Positions 32,575 to 42,499 of a DNA stretch of 64,000 nt are shown here, one piece after another. Every line of letters starts with the position of its first letter. Position 1 is the first letter of the stretch. The notes under the pieces are model-generated. The model was not told where the DNA came from and ran no database searches. It was given only the letters and a program-made list of their open reading frames with translations. This DNA comes from Charina bottae. Lineage: Eukaryota; Chordata; Lepidosauria; Squamata; Charinaidae. The stretch covers positions 208,501-272,500 of the forward strand of contig JALMGJ010000019.1 of the NCBI GenBank assembly GCA_023362775.1, in the 5' to 3' direction. Made by a program: the position numbers and the translations under genes.

Positions 32575-33064
32575 TTTTTAAATTTTATTTTATCTTATTT
32601 ATACCCCGCCTATCCCCTCCCTACTGGAGGACTCTAGGCGGCTTACAACATCAGTACATATCAATTATACATCATATATCATACAAATTTTACCGCGCGA
32701 TAGGGAGGAGGACAGGGAACCGGCTCTTCAGCTGCAGGCATCGGACTACATGCCCCAGCATGCCTCGCTTCCGCGCCGGCTGCTGACGTCCAGGAAGCTG
32801 TTCTTTCCGGATCCGTCGTCCTCCGCCGTCATCAGGTTCTCCAGGTCTTCTCTGGATCGAGGACGACCCTCCGCTGGACGCCGGCAAATTGACCCACGAA
32901 GTGGTACCCATTTATCTACTCGCATATGCTTCCGATCTGCTGGGTGGGCAGAAGCTGGAGCTAGTGGCGGGAGCTCACCCCGCCCCGCGGTTTCGAACTG
33001 CCAACCTTGTGGTCGGCAGACTAGCGGCTCAGCGGTTTAACCTGCTGAGCCACCGCGCTCCTTT
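32575..33064 (-). mobile_element. tRNA-derived SINE with L2-type tail
   Basis: Minus orientation: tRNA-like head at about 33064-32990 (sense 'ggtggctcagcaggttaaac' and 'ggttggcagttcgaaac' as box A/B-like sites), 'gtagataaatgggtaccact', a GC-rich body (32700-32880), and a 3' tail matching L2 ('aggcggggtataaataagat' in sense). A different SINE family from the ACCTTT-tailed Sauria copies. Confidence 0.7.
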
Positions 33065-33066
33065 AC

Positions 33067-33380
33067 CATATGAGTTGCTTGGATGCCATACTTCCCTGCC
33101 CGTAGACCATTTCATTCTGACTAGATCAATGAATCCAGAGTGCTAAGATGTCCTCTGGTAAAATCTTGCCCAACTGAGTCCTCCATGTTTGTTCCTATTT
33201 CCCCTCTGGAGAGTCCTCTTCAAATGCACTTGTACATGTGCAGATCTTGGGAGTTCCAAAAAAAGGAGAAACCTTCAGGATTGGAAGGTCCCATAATGTC
33301 AATCTTTCATCTTGAATCTCCTTCCCAAAAATTGTATTCTGTGTATGTCTTGCAACTTTTATGCACAAACTAAGACGCTG
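33067..33380. other. Intron 1, no recognised feature
   Basis: Short interval between a SINE and an L1/Tx1 fragment. Nothing assigned. Confidence 0.4.
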
Positions 33381-35150
33381 CCAAGATATTTAAGGAGCAA
33401 GATAATATTTTTCTAGTTGTGCCCATAATAGTTTTTGAGATAAATAATTTGAATTCCAGAATGCAATATACACCAAAAATATAAGCCCAATGGTATAATT
33501 GAAAATTGGGAAAATTAAAACACCCATCTTCATATGAAAGTTGTAATTTTGATTTTAAAAATCTGGAGATGTGACCATACCATTAAAAACTTTCTCAATA
33601 CTTAATCAGTTTAAAATAGTATATAGGTATCAAGATAGGAATCCCTTTAGGAATATATATCAGCCTTGTTGTAAAATATATTCTGATATTTATTCTCCCC
33701 CATAAACTCATGGGGATTTTAAACCATCTACTTATATCACTATTAATCTTGAGTTAGACAATTAGAAATGTTAACCTCTACCAACAGTGTCATCATAATT
33801 AAATGAATCTATGCAAAATGTGTGACCCCATTTTTAGGAATATCCACTGAGACCTTAAAACGAGTATGAAGTACTTTAGACATTCCAATTAATGGAATAA
33901 TCTGAAAATTTATCAAAGTATTAAACAATGTCCATAAATTTTGGTACAGAATAGTCATTATCAATAAAGTACAAAATACCAGATATGGAAAAATTGGATG
34001 GAGGCAGGGATATTGACTTTAGACCAACTGATAGATGATGAAGATGAATTTCTAACACATGCTGTGTTAAGAGATAAATATCATCTATCCGATGTAACCC
34101 AATGGCAATATTTACAGCTACAACATTGTTTGGACCAGCAGCATTTTCAGCTTCTGAGACACCCGAGATACTAGAACAACTTGTTAAATCCTTTAAAACT
34201 AAAAAAACCTGTGATTAGTTTTTATAGATATTTGCTATCAATAAATCAATCTGATATGCCAATGCTAAGAAATGAGCGGAATAAAGAATTAGAGGTTCCC
34301 ATACTGTATTTCCTAGACAATGGGAGAAGGTCTTAATTTCTATAGCAAGAGGGTCAATGGACCTCAAATTACAACGTATGCAACAAAAAATAATATTTAG
34401 AATTTATTGGACTCCACTTCATTTGTATAAAAAAGGACTAAGACAGCATTCTGTTGGAGATGTAATAAGGATGTTTCTTTAAAACACATCTTTTTACAAT
34501 GTCCTATACTTACTTTGGGAGGAAGTAGTGAACTATATAAATATGATTGTGCGACAAAAGCTAAAATTTTCAGAGGATAATATTCTCTTGAAGTACATAA
34601 CTATTACATGGAATTTGACAACTGGACAACATACATGGATTCTCCGTGCCATTCCTATGGCCAAAAGACTTATACTGAAGCATTGGAATATATAGAATTG
34701 TAACTGTTAACTGTTATAATTATATATCTTATATTATACTTTGTTTTTTTTTCCCCTCACCTTTTTTAAAACACTTTTTAGGCGTTGTTTTTTTCTTTAG
34801 AATGTATGTATTTGCATCATAATTTTCTTTGTATTTTGTTCTTTTTTTTCTGTTATATTCAATTTAAAATAAAAAAATAATAAAACAAAAAAGTGCAAAA
34901 TACCGTTGGTATATAACAGTAATTTATGTTCCCCTCCAGCCACTCTGATATTCAAAATATCCTTAATTGACTAATAAACCTGGCCAATGGTTCCAACATT
35001 GTTTAATAGGAAAAAAGAAAGTGGACATCATTGATGAGTTTGATGTAGCATTCTAACAGGTGAAGAGAGAATTCCATCTGTAATAGCCCTAATTAACAAG
35101 TTGGAGTATGATATTTTAACCCAATGACAAAATTTAAGGGGGAACTAATT
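33381..35150 (-). mobile_element. L1/Tx1-type LINE fragment, host of a nested L1
   Basis: Two flanking parts, 33381-33980 and 34905-35150, read together on the minus strand like the segment after the reverse-transcriptase core of Tx1-group L1 elements (blocks resembling FDKFSDYSINWN, then GLSGYSKKWGHTFCI, then MKMGVLIFPILYHWAYIFGV). Many stops. Interrupted by the insertion at 33981-34889. Confidence 0.6.
33981..34889 (+). mobile_element. L1/Tx1-type LINE 3' end, nested insertion
   Basis: Bounded by AAAGTACAAAATACC (33966-33980) and AAAGTGCAAAATACC (34890-34904), a 15-bp target duplication with one mismatch. Plus-strand reading includes KPVISFYRYLLSINQSDMPM, LQRMQQKIIFRIYWTPLHLY and, over the end, a CWRCNKD..LKHIFLQCP zinc-knuckle-like block near 34455-34510. 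It ends in an A-rich tail at 34860-34889. 5'-truncated. Confidence 0.75.
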
Positions 35151-35599
35151 TACCTTGTTTTTTGCTTTTTTCCCTGTCATGGCATTGATGCTTCATCTTC
35201 TCAGATCTTTGATTTGCTGGCTCACGCATTTGTGTATCTTTACTTACTTGGTAAACATCCCTGATTATAGCAAAACGGAACGGCTAATGCCCTGTCATTA
35301 TGGCTGCCTTTTAGACTTTCCAGCCCAAATAGGAAAAAAGGAAAAAAAAAGGACGGGGGGAATAGACTCTGGTCCGACGTGCCCCAAAAAACAACAGAAA
35401 ATTGAGGACTTAAACTTACCCAAGAAATGCATTACCGTAAGTGAAGATGAGTCGTTTTTTCATTAAATAACCAGTCTGAGCCATAAATGATGTTAGATCC
35501 TGGGGGATAGAAGCTCCTCTCAGCCCCGAACGTGAGCTCCTCTTCAGCTAAGCATCAGGCAATAATTTAGGTGAAGATCATATTGGGATGGGGGGAGCA
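35151..35599. other. Intron 1, no recognised feature
   Basis: Includes an A9 run near 35341. Nothing assigned. Confidence 0.4.
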
Positions 35600-35836
35600 A
35601 TAGCTCCCCTTGGGGTTGGCTTGCTCCATAGGGTTCTTTAAAGCCTAACATCAGAGCCTCTTGGGTCTTCTATATTTAATTAAATTATGTATTCTATTTT
35701 ATAAATTTTTATATGTTTTAATTACTGGCTTGGTGTAAACTGCCCAGAGTCCCCTCCGGAATGGGGGGAGATGGGCGGTGATCTAAGTTGGAAATATAAA
35801 TAAATAAATAAATAAACAAACAAACAAACAAATAAA
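35600..35836 (+). mobile_element. L2-type LINE 3' end
   Basis: 'taaactgcccagagtcccct' and 'ggggggagatgggcggtgat' followed by (AAAT)n and (AAAC)n runs to 35836. Confidence 0.65.
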
Positions 35837-35918
35837 TATTACTATTAAGATATCTAGAGAGCTTATGACAAGATAATGGCTTAATTTGCAGGACATTAAT
35901 GAGACACTAGATAAGTTA

Positions 35919-36230
35919 AGGGGCGTGGTGGCTCAGTGGGTAAAGACACCAGGCTTGTCGATCAGAAGATCGCAAGTTCGGAGGTTCGATCCCGCACTCG
36001 CCCCAGCTCTTGCCAACCTAGCAATTCGAAAGCATGCAAATGCAAGTAGATTAATAGGTACCACTTCGGTGGGAAGGTAACAGCGTTCCGCGCACGTCAT
36101 GCCGGTCACATGACCGTGGAAGCGTCTTCAGACAACGCCGGCTCTTCGGCTAACAAACGGAGATGAGCACCAGCCCCTAGAGTCGGACACAACTGCACAA
36201 ATGTGCGGGGGGAGCCTTTACCTTTACCTT
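35919..36230 (+). mobile_element. Sauria-type SINE, full length
   Basis: Perfect 11-bp duplication TAGATAAGTTA (35908-35918 and 36231-36241). tRNA-like head with 'gtggctcagtgggtaaagac' and 'gaggttcgatcccgc', a BovB-derived 3' part and an ACCTTT-repeat tail. Confidence 0.92.
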
Positions 36231-36241
36231 TAGATAAGTTA

Positions 36242-36930
36242 CATCAAATGCTAAGTTGTACTTGTGCTTACCAAAAATGGAGAGTTGTCTGAGACACTAG
36301 TTGAGAGAAAATTCAGGTCTCAATCTGTTACAGAAATGAAACTTAATAAGAAATGTTAAGAATTCCCTCTCTCAAGGTAATCCAAAAAGCTCTTATTTCA
36401 GCTGACTTCGCCAAACAGCTCAAATAATGCTTTCAGTTATAAATACTATAATGAAGTTAACAAACACCAATGGTTTTCGTGTGAAGCTGTCCCTCTCACT
36501 ATCCATATGTCACACACTGACATGGAAAAGACTGGATGGCTTTCTAAGAACTTTAATGGCCAATTAATTAAATTGAAGAGACCCACCATTCCATCCGCCC
36601 TAAATAAAATGAGAGGATAGCGCAAGTTTTACCAAAAGCTATCCAAGCCGCACGCTCAAGAGACTGATTATCAGACTGGTGCCGTCTGAAAGAAAGGCTG
36701 GGCATGAGGTTAAGGAATTTAACTATGAGGCCGAGCAGGACCATGGTAAGATGCCTTGGATGGGAGAAGCCAGATGATGTTTCTAGTGGAGGGGGATCTG
36801 GACGAAAAGCCAAATGTAATGAAATTATATATTGATTATATATTAAGTTTATATGAATATAAATATATATAAAATCATAGTTTTGATAGAACCAGGTAGT
36901 GAGCCATACTTGTCCTGTTTATGAACTCAC
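36242..36930. other. Intron 1, no recognised feature
   Basis: AT-rich. Nothing assigned. Confidence 0.4.
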
Positions 36931-36934
36931 TAGG

Positions 36935-37600
36935 GTGTTCACGTTGTTGGTATGTACGGAATGAGGGATGTATGAGGTGTGTATGTGTTATCAACAACAG
37001 ATAACAGTTGGAACAGATAGTGGGTGTACGGAGGTGCGAGACAAGAGAACATACTGAACAAGGAATGTCAGGTCTCTGCAAAATAACAAGTTCAGAACCA
37101 GGTCAGAACAAACGCCCAACTGGCTGTGATGCATACAGTTCTGACACTGACTGTGGTGTGTTGGATTTAACACAGTCAGGTATAAAAGAAGGATGACCTG
37201 CAATTGAGACCCTTGAGGTGCGAGACTCTCCACAGGGAGCAGGGGACGCCCTGAATGTCTGACTCCCAGCCCACTCTAACACGTCTGGCCAACTGTTAGG
37301 AGTGGATGTAAGTATCGATGAGATACTGGTTCTGTAACTGTTGTGAGCATCGATGAGATACTGTTAAGAAAGCCTGATAAGGTGAATGTGAACAGCAACT
37401 TGGGTAGCCTAGTGAGGCATAGTTAACCTAGTTGTCTATTGATATTAAGTTGATGGCTAACCTAATATATTATTGTAATAAGCTTTAGAAGATCTTGTAA
37501 TTTTATCCATTTATTATTTCCTAATTGTAAATACTTGATTTGCTTTCTGTCCGAATAACACAAGAATAAAAGAACTATTATTGAACTTTACATGGAGTAA
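36935..37600 (+). other. Possible LTR-like unit
   Basis: A TATA-like 'caggtataaaagaaggatga' near 37179 lies about 380 bp before an 'agaataaaagaactattatt' poly(A)-like signal near 37562, the spacing expected of U3-R-U5. Short repeats such as GCATCGATGAGATACTG occur twice (about 37311 and 37347). The ends and a target duplication could not be fixed. Confidence 0.3.
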
Positions 37601-39350
37601 GTTGTACTCATTAAAGTGGATTTTATGACACAAGCACATCTCCCCAGAGAAAGCAAAGTGCCGGCTCTGCCATCCATCCATCAGAAGCAAGGGACATCTG
37701 GTGAAAGGGGGAAGCCTGGCCACAAAGTGGGCAAGGGCAATTCCCCCTCTCCCCAAGTAAACGTTCTCAAGGCCAGCCCTTTGAGACCCCACCAGACATA
37801 CTGGGACGCTGCTTTATTGGCCTGGGCCGCAGTGAAGGAGCATCGGAGGCCCGATCGCGTTTCCCCTTCCCTCCCCGCCTCTTCTACCAACAAGAGCCAA
37901 GGAGGAGCCACTTCAAGTTCCTGTCTAACGTCTTCCTCCTAGTCCAGGCTTAATTCACGTTTTGTTCACTGCCACGTTCCTTCTTCCTCTCTGTCGCTCT
38001 CCACCCCCAGAGAAATTAACTGTCAGCCCAGCCATGAAGCCTCTAGAAGGCCAAGGAATGCCGACATTCTGGGGAAAGATACTGGGAGGCCAACCGAGGT
38101 CTGGGAAACGTAAGAGGAAGTAACTCCCTAGAGAGATGCCACGTTCACGAAATGCCGCCTTTTTGTTCTCTCAACCCCCCTATTGTCATTGGAGCCATCA
38201 CCTCGTGCCCTAATTGACTCATGACCCCACTGGATCCATGACGCATTACACCTAAACAAGGTGCCCGCTCTGCTGTACCTAATTGCGCCGATACGGCAAT
38301 TTCAGTAAATCTGTAAAGAGGGGCTGCAAACACCCTTCCCCCAGGCCTGTCTTCGCCTTCAGTGCTGATCCACAAACCAACGTAGGCTTCGGGTAAGGTG
38401 TGCTGGCCTCCCGTTGAAAGAACTCAAACATTCTCCTAAACTAACAGAAATGACAGATGAAGCCCCACTGAACATGCATCCAGTCCGCTCCCAAAGACAG
38501 AGCAAGCAGACCTTCTCCGAGATTAGATTCAAGACACAATCTACTGGGACGGCATGTTAATGTGGATTTACTTAAGTCTTCAACAGCAGCCAATCCTCAA
38601 ATATTTTATGCACAGAAGACCCCTACTCACCTTGAAGTTTCCTCCCAGCCAGAGAAAATGGCATCTCCTTTACAGCCTATTCTGCCAAGAGCCCTCTCAT
38701 CTGGCTCTCGGCTGACGGCAGTTTTGCGTGCTGAGAAACAGCAACAGAAGTCAAGATGAAACCATTACAGCTAAGGGCACAATGAACTCTAGTGATCCAC
38801 AAGTACAAAAGCGTACATTTATTAGACAGGGAGCCCGGACTACTGATCATAACTCGACTGTCAAGATTCAAAATGAACTTGTAACATGAAGTGTTGTAGC
38901 TTGTTTGCCCTATAATCCTAGGAGCCATCTGGAGGAGATACCAGAACGCCTCTCTGAGAATCAACGAGATGTCTCGATTTTGTGGAACATAGCAGGATGG
39001 TGCTTGAATGAAAATGACCCCCTCGTTTCAATCTTTTCTTTAAAAAATGATAAAATTTTCCTATAAGAAACATGGGAAAGTAAGAGAAGAGAGCTGGAGG
39101 GATATATACCATCTTCATTGCAGGTGACCTCCAGGTGAACAGGACATCACGCTCATGGAAGATTTAGTATTTTAATCTCTATAAATCATGCCCAACCACT
39201 TCTGTCGCTCTAATGTGTGTTCAGCTGGCTATTGCTATAAATCTGCTGTAAAAGAGTATTTTATTAATTAATGCTTACCTCCCCCCAGAGATTGTTATCC
39301 CGAACCAACAACGATTGGGACCTATTTAAGGATTATCTACTACAGCTACC
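37601..39350. other. Intron 1, about 1.7 kb without recognised features
   Basis: Mixed composition with no family motifs, microsatellites or splice-bounded frames I can support. Confidence 0.4.
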
Positions 39351-39351
39351 A

Positions 39352-39778
39352 CTTTGTTGTTGTTGTTGTTCAGTCATTTAGTCGTGTCCGATTCTTCGTG
39401 ACCTCATGGACCATATCACGCCAGGCCTTCCTGTCCTCCACTGTCTCCCGGAGTTTACTCAAATTCATGTCCGTTACATCGGTGATGCTATCTAACCATC
39501 TCATCCTCTGCCGTCCCCTTCTCCTTTTGCCTTCAGTCTTTCCCAGCATCAGGGTCTTTTCCAGTGAGTCCTCTCTTCGCATGAGGTGGCCAAAGTATTT
39601 GAGCTTCAGCTTCAGTATCTGTCCTTCCAATGAGTTGATTTCCTTTAGGATTGACTGATTTGACCTCCTTGCAGTCCAAGGGACTCTCAAGAGTCTTCTC
39701 CAGCACCACAGTTCGAAAGCATCAATTCTTCGGCGCTCAGCCTTCCTTATGGTCCAGCTCTCACAGCCATACATTACT
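39352..39778 (-). mobile_element. BovB LINE 3' end
   Basis: Minus-strand frame of 134 codons: YGCESWTIRKAERRRIDAFE, LWCWRRLLRVPWTARRSNQS, YFGHLMRREDSLEKTLMLGK, RRRGRQRMRWLDSI and AWRDMVHEVTKNRTRLND, the C-terminal block typical of BovB/RTE. It ends in a (GTT)n-type tail at 39355-39370. 5'-truncated. Confidence 0.92.
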
Positions 39779-39865
39779 AATGGGATTCCCTAATTCAGAA
39801 CTGCTTCTGGCAGGAGACATTAACACAAGAAGAGGCCCTAACAATGAAGCTCTTTCTGAATATAT

Positions 39866-40320
39866 TTATTTCTTTATGTAATTCAATTTATATGGCTGCC
39901 CTTCTCGCACAAGCGACTCTGGGTGGTGAACACAGAAAAACATTAATAAGATAATACAAAATGAAAATAAAAAATAAGCATACACAACAGAATAAAACAG
40001 AAAAGTGGCCCATAAACAATAATTAAGAGTATCTCACAGGCTCACAGTATCTCACTAACCAGCTAGACCCTATACCTGTGGGAACAGACATGCTTTTAGG
40101 TCCTTCTGAAAGGCCGGCAGGGCCAGGGACAATCTAATCTCCCGGGAAATGGCGCTCCAGAAGGCAGGGGCAGAGACAGAAAAGAAGGCTTCCCAGGTCC
40201 TACACGATGAGACTCTTTAATAGATGGGACCCAGGCCATGTCCTTCCTGCCAGACCAGAGACTGATTTTGGATTTAACATACCATGTAAAGTCAGAGAAC
40301 ATGGTTCAAAAGACAAAGTA
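39866..40320 (-). mobile_element. L2-type LINE 3' end
   Basis: Minus strand: the TTTATTT tail at the left gives AAATAAA in sense, then 'gtcgcttgtgcgagaagggc' and text like SSVSGRKDMAWVPSIKES. Parallel in layout to the copy at 45366-45895. Confidence 0.6.
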
Positions 40321-40499
40321 TTAATAATGTCAGCCACGGTTTAGCCCAATTAACGTTTAAATTTGATCTATTCATTTTAAATAGTTTGGTTGATAATGAT
40401 TTGGCAGGTAAACTTACTTGGGGGGGCATGGGAGCAAAGACAGTTGATTACATTTAAAAAAAATGTTAGAAACATATTTAAGGATTCCCTTACTAACTT

Positions 40500-40620
40500 T
40501 GCTCAGACTGAAGAAGCTTCTTGGATAAGGAGCGAAACGTTTCCACTGAGAAAATAGAAATCCAGTTGACATGATTCAAGCTACAGACTGTTCCACCTGG
40601 ATGACTGAGAACCTTCATTG
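40500..40620 (+). mobile_element. Penelope-type end fragment, third family
   Basis: 'actgaagaagcttcttggat' through 'cacctggatgactgagaacc'. The same block occurs inverted at 56545-56641. The left part holds a hammerhead-like core. Confidence 0.75.
40508..40541 (+). ncRNA. Hammerhead-ribozyme-like core
   Basis: CTGAAGA (40508-40514), one spare A, a 7-bp stem GCTTCTT/AAGGAGC (40516-40522 and 40527-40533) closed by loop GGAT, then GAAACGTT (40534-40541). Best-formed stem II of all copies seen here. The stem III/cleavage triplet is not resolved. Confidence 0.5.
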
Positions 40621-40789
40621 ACATAAAAAATGTTTTAGTTTTTAACAAACAATATCAGGTAACTATATTAACATAAATCCAAAATACATATAGAGAAAAA
40701 AAGAAAAGAAAAATACAAAATAGAAAATACAAAAGAGATCTACTGCAATGTGAATAAAGAGACAGGTATTGTACATATGTACATATATA

Positions 40790-40949
40790 TTCGGTGGGAT
40801 GGTAACAGCGTTCCGCGCATGTCATGCCGGCCACATGACCGCGGAAGCGTCTTCGGACAACGCTGGCTCTTCGGCTAACAAACGGAGATGAGCACCGGCC
40901 CCCAGAGTCGGACACGACTGCCCAAATGTGCAGGGGGAACCTTTACCTT
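40790..40949 (+). mobile_element. Sauria-type SINE, 5'-truncated
   Basis: Starts within the middle section ('tcggtgggatggtaacagcg') and runs to 'agtcggacacgactgcccaa' and ACCTTTACTG. TGTACATA occurs on both sides, a probable target duplication. Confidence 0.85.
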
Positions 40950-41898
40950 TACTGTACATACTGTATGAAAATTTGCCATATATAAAAAATATACCAGATT
41001 ATAGTCTATTGCTGTTGAGATAAACCATAAAATCCATCCAAATTTGATAAAATTGTGGTTCCTACCTCGGATGTCTCATTAACTCTGTCTGTGATTTTTT
41101 CCTAATATAGCAATGGAAGAGGCCAATTGTTATGTTATCTAGAGTTTTCCAATGTTGCACAATTATTATTTTGGCTGCTAAGATTAAATAAATAATAAGC
41201 TCTTTATTTTGAAGCTTATAGTTTGGTCCTGTAAATAAATGCAGTAAGCCTAGATCTGGGGAGCATTCAATTCTTCTCCCCAAAGATTTTACGCCAAAAG
41301 GGTGTAACTTTATTGCATGACCACCACAAATGAAAAAATGACCCTTTTTTTTGACAACCTCTCCAACATTTGGAAAAATAATTTTGATATATAGGTGCCA
41401 ATATAACAGGAGTTAAGTGCCAAATATGTATAATCTTCCACTGCAGTTCTTGCATTGAAGCTGAAGTGAATCCACCCAGTTTCTATAACTTCTGCCAATT
41501 TATCTCCTGTATGGGATTACCAAGACCAGTATCCCAAGCTGTCTTTAAGTTGGATCTCCTATTTCTGATTACAGTAATAACCTATAAATTTTTGAAATTG
41601 TTCCTTTTGGTTGTTCAAAATAACGAAGTACTGAATTCTCGAAATTGGTATAGGGCCATGTTGCTGAAGCTCTAATATTTCTATTGCCCAAAAGAGATTT
41701 AGGTTGATACCAAAAGAGCCAGGGTAGCTTATCACCTATTCGTTGCTCAATCTGATCTTTATTGAAAGGTTCCCTATTACTATAAAAATATTTTAGTCTA
41801 TAAAGATTACATTCTCTCAAATATTTCATTTTAGCCAAACCATAATAATTATCCTGATCAATATATGTTATTAGAGGAGTTAAAGGGGAAGTATCCTG

Positions 41899-42217
41899 CG
41901 TGATGGCTCAGTGGTTAAGACGCCAGGCTTGTCGATTGGAAGGTTGCAAGTTCTGCGGTTCGAGACCCGAGCACCATGTGACGGAGTGAGCTCCCGCACT
42001 CGCCCCAGCTCTTGCCAGCCTAGCAATTCGAACGCATGCAAATGCAAGCAGATTAATAGGTACCACTTCGGTTGGTAGGTAACAGCGTTCTGCGCGCGTC
42101 ATGCCGGCCACATGACCGCGGAAGCGTCTTCGGACAACGCTGGCTCTTTGGCTAACAAACGGAGATGAGCACCGGCCCCTAGAGTCGGACACGACTGTGC
42201 AGGGGAAAACCTTTACC
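41899..42217 (+). mobile_element. Sauria-type SINE, full length
   Basis: Duplication TATCCTG on both sides (41892-41898 and 42218-42224). Head 'gatggctcagtggttaagac' and 'gcggttcgagacccgagc'; BovB-type 3' part. Confidence 0.9.
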
Positions 42218-42499
42218 TATCCTGTGCATTTACTCTTCCAAATTTGAAGCATTGCTTTAGTAAAAACATTTCAATCTGTTTTATTCTAGAAAAATATTTT
42301 GGGTGAAAAAACCATAAGTACAAACTTATCTGGCTCTGACATAATTTCAATCTGAATCCATTGTTCAGAGGAGTCTCCCATAATAAATGGAATCGTATGC
42401 CCAGTTGTGCCGCTTGGTAGTATATTAACAAACTGGGCATGCCCAGCCCCACCCAGCCTCCCTGTTTCAGAGGTCTACATAACATCCTTTTATTCCCCA

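Noticed and set aside
35919..36010. tRNA gene-like heads at 35919, 41899 and 43677
   Set aside because: Box A and B are present but each is the head of a Sauria-type SINE with its own target duplication, and no full cloverleaf follows.
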